From a bacterium (GTDB taxonomy: Bacteria; UBP18; UBA7526): 7,840 bases of DNA. Made by a program: the position numbers and the translations under genes. The notes beneath the pieces are model-generated. The model was not told the DNA's origin and did no database searches. It saw nothing but the letters and a program-made list of their open reading frames with translations. Position 1 is the first letter of the stretch; every line of letters begins with the position of its first letter. Shown here one piece after another: positions 1-5,488 of the stretch. The stretch covers positions 1-7,840 of the forward strand of contig DRGV01000043.1 of NCBI GenBank assembly GCA_011049955.1, read 5' to 3'.

Positions 1-426
1 CCTCCCTTTAAACTCATCTAAGGAATAACCGATACCATAGGGACCCCTCAGGCCAACCTTCTGACCCTTCTTCAACTTATGTAATGCTTCGGTAACCCGG
101 CCAACATTCATAACCGTTACTTCCAGGATCTCTTTCTCATGGGGAGAGGAGGAAGGAGTAAAGGGGGCTTCCCCGACACCAGGAACAGTTAGCTGGACAA
201 ACTGGCCGGTTTCAAACGTTAGAGGTTCTCTGGGGGATAGGAGAAAGGTCTTTATCTCCGGGGTCTCACTAACAATCCTTTCAATCCTTGCTTCCATGGG
301 GAGGTAAACCCCATTAGAAGTCCTCGTCCGTCTTTGTCGGATGAAGTATTCGTTTCTGCCGGACGAGGCATCCCACTCTTTCTCAGAAAGGGCGGGGTTA
401 CTTCTAACGGGGTGAAGATTTCTCAC
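1..426 (-). CDS. FAD/NAD(P)-binding oxidoreductase subunit (hydrogenase gamma / AsrB type), 3' end outside window
   Basis: The first 142 codons are present and the frame is open to the window edge. From about residue 44 the protein follows the FAD-binding barrel of ferredoxin-NADP reductase-like subunits: EARIERIVSETPEIKTF, then FETGQFVQLTVPGVGEAPF-SSSP (the FAD-binding stretch), then GRVTEALHKLKKGQKVGLRGPYG. Family knowledge: this subunit passes electrons between NAD(P)H and the Fe-S subunit of a group 3 [NiFe] hydrogenase, or of anaerobic sulfite reductase (AsrB). The NAD-binding half and any C-terminal [2Fe-2S] cysteines lie outside the window. The GTG start at 426 is chosen because GAGGA sits 6 bases upstream and overlaps the stop of the preceding gene, giving a 9-base gap that implies coupling. 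It leaves about 40 unusual N-terminal residues before the conserved YLP segment. An ATG at 297 is possible but lacks a good ribosome binding site and would cut off YLP. Family is confident; the exact enzyme is not. Confidence 0.85.
   Translation of the reverse strand, partial: MRNLHPVRSNPALSEKEWDASSGRNEYFIRQRRTRTSNGVYLPMEARIERIVSETPEIKTFLLSPREPLTFETGQFVQLTVPGVGEAPFTPSSSPHEKEILEVTVMNVGRVTEALHKLKKGQKVGLRGPYGIGYSLDEFKGR
322..368. repeat. 47-bp palindromic element inside the gamma-subunit N-terminus
   Basis: CCTCGTCCG (322-330) and CGGACGAGG (360-368) form a perfect 9-bp inverted repeat around 29 bases. It lies within codons 20-35 of the gamma-subunit reading frame, in the part that looks extra compared with relatives. 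It may be an in-frame palindromic insertion. One 9-bp inverted repeat at arbitrary spacing can also occur by chance in a window this long. Confidence 0.4.
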
Positions 427-435
427 TTGCTTTCC

Positions 436-1467
436 TCACGAAGTGATGACATAGTCATCTAATTTTTTGAGCACTTCTCTCATGTCTATCTTGCCCAAAC
501 AGCCCTCAACGCACCTTCCGCATCCAGTACACATATATAGACCTGTAGTTTCCTTGAAGTAGTCAAGTTTATGTAAATAGCGATGGCGTAGCCTTTCAGC
601 TAATCTTGGTCTGGGATTGGCTCCTCCGGCTACCCGGGCAAACCCCCTATATTGGCAGGAGTCCCACATCCTCATACGATTGAAAACTCTCTTCTCTTTC
701 TCATCGTATAATAAATAGCAGTGACAGGTGGGGCAGATATTGGTACAGAGTCCGCACTCCACACAATCCTCGGTCTCCTCTTCCCAGAGGGGAGAATCAT
801 AATTCTTCTTAACTATCTTTTGATAGGACTTTTTAGTCTTAAAGGAAGTGTTGGTGACCTTAAGTAAATTCAAACTTTTGTTTCTATTCTTTTTTTGTTC
901 CTCTATTTGCTCTCCTGATGGTCGATCAAAGAACTCCTTATATCGGAGGAGAAGTTCATTGCCTTTTTCACTTCCCACCTCAACTAAAAAGCCTTCTTTC
1001 AAAGAAGAGAGGTTGAGATCGAAGCCCTTTCTCGGATAGGGCTCCAGATCTACTAGATTGCAGAAACAGGCATCCCGGGGCTTAGTGCAGTCACTACTTA
1101 TTAGGATGGTGTTCCTCCTCTCTTTTAGATAGAAAGGCTCCTTATATTCGCCATCTATAAATACCTCATCCAGGATTTCCAGGGATTGTAAATCGCAGGC
1201 CTTCACCCCCAGGAAAATTCTTAGGCCTTCATCTTTTTTTATTCTGGAAGGAGAAGGGTAAGTAGCCACCCTCTGATTGAGGGAAAAAAAGAAGGCCTTC
1301 AGGGGCTCCATTGTCCTCGCCTCTCCAAGGACCACTTCCTCCTCAGGTATAAACCTTTGATAAAAGAGGTTGCCAGTAATCTCTTTTGGATGGTAGAGGG
1401 GGGCTTCCTGGGATAGTCTTTCCATCCAGCGCTTAAAATTTACTTCAGAAAAATAATGGACATCCAT
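436..1467 (-). CDS. 4Fe-4S electron-transfer subunit (hydrogenase beta / AsrA type)
   Basis: This 343-residue iron-sulfur protein should carry electrons between the flavin subunit encoded just downstream and a catalytic partner in the cytoplasm. The C-terminal third holds two [4Fe-4S] motifs: C235-x2-C238-x2-C241-x3-C245-P, followed by TCHC, and C313-x2-C316-x2-C319-x3-C323. Between them are the family signatures MWDSCQYRGFARVAGGANPR and RLRHRYLHK. The N-terminal half has KACD (C91) and C127, C134 and C136, also typical of this family. Length agrees with AsrA and hydrogenase beta subunits (about 340-370). The frame is open up to 1671, but those 68 extra residues come from intergenic repeat sequence. 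I start at ATG 1467 (MDVHYF), where family similarity begins, although its ribosome binding site (AGG, 10 bases upstream) is weak. The beta-gamma order matches sulfhydrogenase-type operons. Hydrogenase versus sulfite reductase cannot be settled without the catalytic genes. Confidence 0.87.
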   Translation of the reverse strand: MDVHYFSEVNFKRWMERLSQEAPLYHPKEITGNLFYQRFIPEEEVVLGEARTMEPLKAFFFSLNQRVATYPSPSRIKKDEGLRIFLGVKACDLQSLEILDEVFIDGEYKEPFYLKERRNTILISSDCTKPRDACFCNLVDLEPYPRKGFDLNLSSLKEGFLVEVGSEKGNELLLRYKEFFDRPSGEQIEEQKKNRNKSLNLLKVTNTSFKTKKSYQKIVKKNYDSPLWEEETEDCVECGLCTNICPTCHCYLLYDEKEKRVFNRMRMWDSCQYRGFARVAGGANPRPRLAERLRHRYLHKLDYFKETTGLYMCTGCGRCVEGCLGKIDMREVLKKLDDYVITS

Positions 1468-1478
1468 AAGATAAGAAC

Positions 1479-1491
1479 CTGACTTCGTCAG
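1479..1491 (-). promoter_or_regulatory. Small hairpin over the ribosome binding site of the Fe-S subunit gene
   Basis: On the transcribed strand CTGAC-GAA-GTCAG forms a 5-bp stem with a GAA triloop, 11 bases upstream of the ATG at 1467. A flanking U-G pair could add one more step. The only Shine-Dalgarno-like AGG overlaps the 3' arm, so the hairpin could limit ribosome access. The structure is seen; the regulatory role is inferred. Confidence 0.4.
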
Positions 1492-1499
1492 AACCTTGT

Positions 1500-1700
1500 T
1501 TTGTTTATTGAAATTTCGATACTTCAAAATAAGCCTCACGGAGTCTGTCCCGCACCGAACTTGTTCCCCGGCCTCGCACCGCGAAGCGGGGCGGGCGGGT
1601 GCGGGGTTCGGCAAAATCCTAAATTCTAATGCTGAAAAATAACTAAGATACAAGAGACAATAACCAAACAAATTCCAATATTAAAATTCCAATAATCAAA
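1500..1700. repeat. AT-rich degenerate intergenic repeat, interrupted by a GC-rich block
   Basis: The rex to Fe-S subunit gap is non-coding by appearance. The flanks 1500-1540 and 1612-1700 are built from short A-rich words (AAATTCTAAT, AACAAATTCC and similar). An 11-bp direct repeat AAATTCCAATA occurs at 1670-1680 and 1684-1694, a 14-base period. The style resembles dispersed degenerate repeats of candidate-phylum genomes, which is recalled rather than checked. The sharp change to GC-rich sequence at about 1541-1611 suggests one element nested in another. Confidence 0.4.
1551..1611. repeat. GC-rich palindromic element (CCGAAC...GTTCGG)
   Basis: The block is bounded by CCGAAC (1555-1560) and GTTCGG (1606-1611). 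Inside are a 6-bp inverted repeat CGCACC (1575-1580)/GGTGCG (1598-1603) and a mini-hairpin CCGC-GAA-GCGG (1579-1589). CGCACC also occurs at 1551-1556. Its base composition is far from that of its AT-rich surroundings. It shares GTTCGG/CCGAAC words and the GCGAAGC hairpin core with the rpsD-rpoA element near 7008-7123, so the two may be members of one repeat family. Confidence 0.5.
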
Positions 1701-1705
1701 CCTTT

Positions 1706-1717
1706 CTGGCTTCGCCC
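1706..1717 (-). repeat. GGCGAAGCC mini-hairpin downstream of rex
   Basis: Thirty bases past the rex stop, the transcribed strand reads GGC-GAA-GCC (1716-1708), a short hairpin whose core is GCGAAGC. No U-tract follows, so I do not call it a terminator. The same 9-mer occurs at 7024-7032. Confidence 0.35.
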
Positions 1718-1746
1718 GATCTGCTGTAATCCGTCTGAATCCCTTC

Positions 1747-2373
1747 CTATCTTGAGAGGAAGAAGGAGAGGTTCTCCAGCCTCAAGGAAAGATCGACATT
1801 ACTCAGTCTGACATTCTTGGGCACCGCAATTCTTACGGGAGCAAAGTTTAAAATGGCCTTTATTCCTGCCTTGGTTAATAGATTAGCCACCTCTTGGGCT
1901 GCAGGGGCAGGTATGGTAATGATTCCTATCTCGATCCTTTCCTTTCGGATGATGGACTTTAACTCGGTGATATCGTAGACCACTGTTCCTGCCCACTTCT
2001 TGCCCATCTTTTTAGGATCGCTATCAAAAGCAGCGATAATATGAAATCCCTGCCCTTGAAAACCCTTATAGGCCAGAAGGGCGCTTCCTAAATTGCCTAC
2101 CCCTACCAGGGCTACCCTCCACTTCCTGGTCAGACCCAGGATCTTCTGGATTTCTTCTTTAAGCCTCGTCATTTCATATCCCATCCCCGGTTTGCCGAAC
2201 TGGCCAAAGTAGGCCAGGTCTTTTCTCACCTGACTATCGTTTATATCCATCTCCTCTGCTAACTGATAAGAAGCGATATTATAAAACTCCCTCCTTTTAA
2301 ACTCGTCCAAAACCCGAAAATAGTTAGATAATCGAGTAATGGTTATCTCTGGTATCTTAGTCTTCTTTACCAT
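1747..2373 (-). CDS. rex: Redox-sensing transcriptional repressor Rex
   Basis: Rex binds DNA when NAD+ dominates and releases it when NADH rises, controlling fermentation, hydrogenase and anaerobic respiration genes in many bacteria. The 208-residue protein is full length (family about 205-215). Residues 5-60 form the winged helix, opening IPEITITRLSNYFRVL and including the recognition segment SQVRKDLAYFGQFG. GMGY at 63-66 is the wing. The Rossmann fold follows, with VALVGVGNLG (87-96), AAFDSDP (114-120), IGIITIPAPAAQEVA (149-163) and ILNFAPV (174-180). The C-terminal VDLSLRLENLSFFL (193-206) is the domain-swapped dimer helix. The ATG at 2373 has GGTGA 7 bases upstream. Two Rex operators lie 27 and 66 bases upstream, implying autoregulation. 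The gene sits between nadB and the Fe-S/flavin oxidoreductase genes, which are plausible regulatory targets. Confidence 0.97.
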   Translation of the reverse strand: MVKKTKIPEITITRLSNYFRVLDEFKRREFYNIASYQLAEEMDINDSQVRKDLAYFGQFGKPGMGYEMTRLKEEIQKILGLTRKWRVALVGVGNLGSALLAYKGFQGQGFHIIAAFDSDPKKMGKKWAGTVVYDITELKSIIRKERIEIGIITIPAPAAQEVANLLTKAGIKAILNFAPVRIAVPKNVRLSNVDLSLRLENLSFFLSR

Positions 2374-2399
2374 CTTTTTTCACCGGTATTCTTTCCTAT

Positions 2400-2423
2400 A
2401 GTTTGTGAATTTTTTCACAAACT
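2400..2423. promoter_or_regulatory. Rex operator 1 (proximal)
   Basis: The site is TTTGTGAA-N4-TTCACAAA with perfect arms that extend to 10 bp (2400-2409 and 2414-2423) around TTTT. It matches the known Rex consensus TTGTGAA-W4-TTCACAA exactly. It lies 27 bases before the rex start codon. Confidence 0.93.
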
Positions 2424-2438
2424 TAGAAAAAAGAAGAA

Positions 2439-2458
2439 TTTGTGAAATTTTTCACAAA
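2439..2458. promoter_or_regulatory. Rex operator 2 (distal)
   Basis: TTTGTGAA (2439-2446), spacer ATTT, TTCACAAA (2451-2458): perfect 8-bp arms and an exact match to the Rex consensus. Its centre is 37 bp from that of operator 1, about three and a half helical turns. Two dimers would therefore sit on roughly opposite faces if the DNA is straight. Confidence 0.93.
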
Positions 2459-2478
2459 GTCGGGGAAAAAATATATAC

Positions 2479-2494
2479 TGACTTACTTAAGTCA
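2479..2494. promoter_or_regulatory. Palindromic site TGACTTA-CT-TAAGTCA in the rex promoter
   Basis: A perfect inverted repeat with 7-bp arms and a 2-bp centre lies between the predicted -10 element and the distal Rex operator, close to the expected transcription start. It is unrelated to the Rex consensus. The form suits a dimeric DNA-binding protein, but I cannot name one. Confidence 0.45.
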
Positions 2495-2503
2495 TTGATT
2501 TTA

Positions 2504-2532
2504 ACATTAGCACACTATTTAGGGCTTGTCAA
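2504..2532 (-). promoter_or_regulatory. Sigma-70-like promoter for rex
   Basis: A perfect -35 TTGACA (2532-2527) is followed after 17 bases by TAATGT (2509-2504). The -10 is weak, but preceded by TGC, an extended -10 arrangement. Transcription would begin near 2497 and run through both Rex operators, which would act as a roadblock or by looping. An AT-rich TATATATT at 2476-2469 is a possible second -10, with no good -35. Confidence 0.6.
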
Positions 2533-2540
2533 GAAGAAAA

Positions 2541-4121
2541 TTAAAATTTTTTTACGGTCGGTGACTGGCGCTGGATGATGCCGGATGAAAGATAGTCAAG
2601 GTTATAATGCAGACCCCGACTTTCCCGGCGGCGGAGGGCAGCATCGATGATGAGTCCCGCTACCAGAGCGATATTGCGCAGTTCCACTAAATCGCTGGTA
2701 ATAATAAAATTCCAGTAGTATTGTCGGATCTCTTTCTGAATGAGTTTAATCCTTCGCCTGGCCCGTTCCAGACGTTTATTAGAACGGACAATGCCTACAT
2801 AATTCCACATTAAATGGCGAACCTCGTCCCAATTATGGGCCACAATTACCGCTTCTTCACTATCCACGGCACCACCAATATCCCAGTGAGGAATAGGGGG
2901 AAATGGGTCCTTTTTCTTTATCTCTTCTTTCACCTTCTCTGCTGCCTGGTGGGCAAGGACCAAGTCCTCCAGGAGTGAATTGGAGGCCAAGCGATTTGCC
3001 CCATGCAAACCAGTACAGGCCACCTCTCCGATAGCGTACAATTTACTAATATTCGTTCTCCCATAGCGATCGGTGACCACCCCTCCACAGAGATAGTGAG
3101 CGGCCGGAACTACGGGAATAGGTTCTTTAGTCATATCTATCCCAAGGGAGAGGCATCTCCGGTAGATGTTGGGAAACCTTCTCTTTATGAAGGATGGCTT
3201 TCGATGAGTGATGTCTAAGAAGACACTGTCCTCTCCCCGCTCTTTCATCTCCTGGTCAATGGCCCGGGCAACGATGTCCCGAGGTGCCAGTTCTTTTGAA
3301 GGATGGTACTTCTTCATAAAGGCCTTACCATTACTCAGTCGAAGAATCCCTCCTTCTCCCCGTAGCGCTTCAGAGATTAAGAAGGATTTAGCCTGGAGAT
3401 GGTAGAGGCAGGTAGGATGAAATTGCATGAATTCCATATGAGTAATCTTAGCTCCGGCTTGGTGGGCCATGGCTATTCCGTCTCCAGTAGCTACATCAGA
3501 ATTAGAGGTATAGAGATATACTTTACCTGAGCCACCGGTAGCTAATACCGTAACCTGAGCTAAGAAGGTGTGAATAACCCCCTTCTTCTTATCGAGCACA
3601 TAGGCGCCCCTGCATCTCCCTCGCCTCTTCCCGGGATCCAGGATAAGATTGAGGGCGATAAATTCTTCATATATGGTGATATTATTTTTCTTCTTTACTG
3701 CTTCCGCGAGATGGGTGACGATCTCTTTGCCTGTAATGTCAGCGATATGAAGTATTCGCCTTCGGGAATGGCCAGCCTCCAGGCCAAGGTCGAACTCATC
3801 CTTATTCTTTTCACTCAGACTAAAATCAACCCCCCATTTAGCCAGTTCCCTCACCCTCGCTGGCCCCTTCTTTACCACCAACTCCACTATCTTCTTACGA
3901 CATAGGCCACACCCACATCTTAAGGTATCCTGGATATGAAGGTCATAGGAGTCCTCTTTGCTGAATACCGCAGCAATCCCACCTTGGGCATGAGAGGTAT
4001 TGCTCTCAAGGAGATCCCGCTTAGTAACCAGGGCCACCTGGCCGTAAGGAGCGACCTTCAGGGCAAAACACAAGCCCGCAAGGCCACTTCCTATGACTAA
4101 GAAATCGGTCTTTATCTCCAT
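2541..4121 (-). CDS. nadB: L-aspartate oxidase
   Basis: This FAD enzyme oxidises L-aspartate to iminoaspartate, which quinolinate synthase (NadA) condenses with dihydroxyacetone phosphate in de novo NAD synthesis. In anaerobes fumarate rather than oxygen is the likely electron acceptor. The 526 residues show the dinucleotide motif VIGSGLAGLCFA (9-20), the FAD-binding SHAQGGIAAVF (43-53), EAGHSRRRILH (115-125), ATGGSGKVY (194-202), FHPT (234-237), PRDIVARAI (280-288), PAAHYLCGGV (339-348) and GANRLASNSLLE (374-385). By motif alignment E115, H235, R281, H342 and R377 correspond to active-site E121, H244, R290, H351 and R386 of the E. coli enzyme. The C-terminal helical domain is complete. The ATG at 4121 follows AAGG by 10 bases. 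nadA and nadC are not in the window. C69, C71 and C74 form an unusually cysteine-rich stretch. Confidence 0.96.
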   Translation of the reverse strand: MEIKTDFLVIGSGLAGLCFALKVAPYGQVALVTKRDLLESNTSHAQGGIAAVFSKEDSYDLHIQDTLRCGCGLCRKKIVELVVKKGPARVRELAKWGVDFSLSEKNKDEFDLGLEAGHSRRRILHIADITGKEIVTHLAEAVKKKNNITIYEEFIALNLILDPGKRRGRCRGAYVLDKKKGVIHTFLAQVTVLATGGSGKVYLYTSNSDVATGDGIAMAHQAGAKITHMEFMQFHPTCLYHLQAKSFLISEALRGEGGILRLSNGKAFMKKYHPSKELAPRDIVARAIDQEMKERGEDSVFLDITHRKPSFIKRRFPNIYRRCLSLGIDMTKEPIPVVPAAHYLCGGVVTDRYGRTNISKLYAIGEVACTGLHGANRLASNSLLEDLVLAHQAAEKVKEEIKKKDPFPPIPHWDIGGAVDSEEAVIVAHNWDEVRHLMWNYVGIVRSNKRLERARRRIKLIQKEIRQYYWNFIITSDLVELRNIALVAGLIIDAALRRRESRGLHYNLDYLSSGIIQRQSPTVKKF

Positions 4122-4184
4122 CTTTTTAAACCTTTTTTAATTACTGGACTTTTGTATTTTCCGTCTTACGTTACTTCTATTGCT

Positions 4185-4237
4185 TCCGGCTACGAGCTTC
4201 AAGCTTTTTTTATTGTAGCCTGCAGCCTGAGGCCGGA
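4185..4237. repeat. Small inverted-repeat element upstream of nadB
   Basis: The gap between the peptidase and nadB contains TCCGGC (4185-4190) pairing with GCCGGA (4232-4237), and an overlapping GGCTAC (4188-4193)/GTAGCC (4215-4220). Between them are AGCTTCAAGCTT and an AT tract, and GCAGCCTGAGGC and GGAGCCTG lie alongside. It resembles dispersed AGCTT/GCAGGCT-type intergenic repeats. No clear promoter is seen in this gap, so nadB may depend on read-through from upstream. Confidence 0.4.
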
Positions 4238-4284
4238 GACTTGGAGCCTGTTTAACCGATAGACATTGAATGGTGAATTCTCAA

Positions 4285-5487
4285 TCAGTTTGAGGAAATA
4301 CTTTCCAATTGAGTAAGACGCTCCTCTTTTATTCTATTAAACTCTTTTAGATACTCTTTCTTGACCGATTTTACCGCGGGTAATTTCAACCTTAAGAAGT
4401 TGATGTATCTTCCATTCTTAATCACTGCGAAGTGAAGGTGGGGACCGGTGGAGAGGCCACTTGAGCCCACATAACCGATGACCTGTCCCTGACTTACTCT
4501 TACTCCAGTTCTTATTCCTTTAGCATATCTCCTCAGATGGCCATAGGTGGTGTAGTAGCCTCTTTTGTGCTTTATCTTAATAAACCTTCCAAAACCCCCC
4601 TTCCACCCCTTATAGACTACCCTCCCCTCCCCAATGCTTCTCACTGGTGTCCCTATAGGGGCGGCATAATCGATACCGGGATGGGGACGATAGACCTTCA
4701 GAATGGGATGAAACCTGCGATATGAGAAGTAGGAGCTTATTCTCCTATAACTTAGGGGAGACCTCAGGAACTGTTTCCTTAAGGACTTTCCCTCCTCTGT
4801 GAAGTAGCTCTTATTGCCTTCGGGATCCTCAAAGTAGATGGCAGTATGGGTCTGGTGTCTATTGATATATTGAGCAGCAAGTATTCTGCCATCCGCTAAC
4901 TTCTTCTCGACCTGCCAGTATTCTTCCCATACCAGCCGGAACCTGTCCCCTGGTCGGGGCTCAGTTAAAAAGTCTATCTCCCAGTCAAAGATATCAGCAA
5001 AATCCATGGTAAGGGAGGGCTTCTGGCCGGCGGCTATCATGGCCTCATATAAAGAGGTCTCTATTCTTCCTTCTACCCTGGCGATCTTTTTCTCGACCGG
5101 AAGTCTCTCCTTCTTGGCAACTAACTTCCCGGACTCGTTCTTCTCTACCAGGTAGAAGTCGATGGGACTTATGGTAGTGTAGTATTTAAAATTTTTAAAG
5201 TGGCCCTCTAAGTCCCTCTCCAGTTCATACCGATCACCGATCTGGGATTTTTTAACATCGAAGACGGGCTTTAAAGCCTTTTCCAAGAGAATTATTTTAT
5301 CTCTTGGTATCTCTTCCCTTACCAGGGCAAGGTATAAGGACTCTCCCTTCCTGATCTCACCCGTCACCACCTCAGTCATAGAGGAGATAAGTCTTTCCTG
5401 ACGGAAATGCTCTACCTTTCTTAAGATAAAAAGAAAGGCAACCAGCGCCAGAAAAAGAAGGAAGAAGAAAAGAATCTTTCTTCTCAT
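4285..5487 (-). CDS. Membrane-anchored M23 family (LytM/MepM-like) peptidoglycan endopeptidase
   Basis: This zinc metalloprotease should cut peptide cross-links in peptidoglycan on the outer face of the cytoplasmic membrane. Of its 400 residues, 1-4 are basic and about 5-22 form a single hydrophobic segment, a signal anchor. Residues 40-240 resemble the N-terminal region of MepM/YebA proteins, with VTGEIRKGESLYLAL and a second SLYEAMIAAG segment. The catalytic LytM domain covers about 248-370. RPHPGID supplies zinc ligands H269 and D273, YGHL gives H317, and GPHLHF gives H350 and ligand H352, so all catalytic residues are present. A charged tail follows to residue 400. The ATG at 5487 begins one base after the rplQ stop, with little ribosome binding site of its own, so translational coupling is likely. 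The physiological target is not determinable here. Confidence 0.92.
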   Translation of the reverse strand: MRRKILFFFLLFLALVAFLFILRKVEHFRQERLISSMTEVVTGEIRKGESLYLALVREEIPRDKIILLEKALKPVFDVKKSQIGDRYELERDLEGHFKNFKYYTTISPIDFYLVEKNESGKLVAKKERLPVEKKIARVEGRIETSLYEAMIAAGQKPSLTMDFADIFDWEIDFLTEPRPGDRFRLVWEEYWQVEKKLADGRILAAQYINRHQTHTAIYFEDPEGNKSYFTEEGKSLRKQFLRSPLSYRRISSYFSYRRFHPILKVYRPHPGIDYAAPIGTPVRSIGEGRVVYKGWKGGFGRFIKIKHKRGYYTTYGHLRRYAKGIRTGVRVSQGQVIGYVGSSGLSTGPHLHFAVIKNGRYINFLRLKLPAVKSVKKEYLKEFNRIKEERLTQLESISSN

Positions 5488-5488
5488 C

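Noticed and set aside
1468..1671. N-terminal 68-residue extension of the Fe-S subunit reading frame
   Set aside because: It is translated from the AT-rich and GC-rich repeat sequence, resembles no part of the family, and similarity begins at the ATG at 1467.
2400..2415. Promoter formed by Rex operator 1 and the following TATAGG (2400 region)
   Set aside because: The spacing between the TTGTGA-like -35 and TATAGG is only about 14 bases, too short for sigma-70.
342..3760. Shared 11-mer TGAAGTATTCG near 342 and within nadB near 3754
   Set aside because: Several shared 11-mers are expected by chance in a 7.8-kb window, and the nadB copy encodes conserved residues.
3003..3905. Plus-strand open frames opposite nadB (also at 848-1039, 4537-4725, 5538-5735, 6137-6367)
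   Set aside because: All are antisense shadows of confidently identified minus-strand genes, without ribosome binding sites or recognisable products.
4196..4213. Possible plus-strand terminator GCTT-C-AAGC followed by a T run
   Set aside because: The loop is one base, too small for a real hairpin, and no plus-strand gene ends here.
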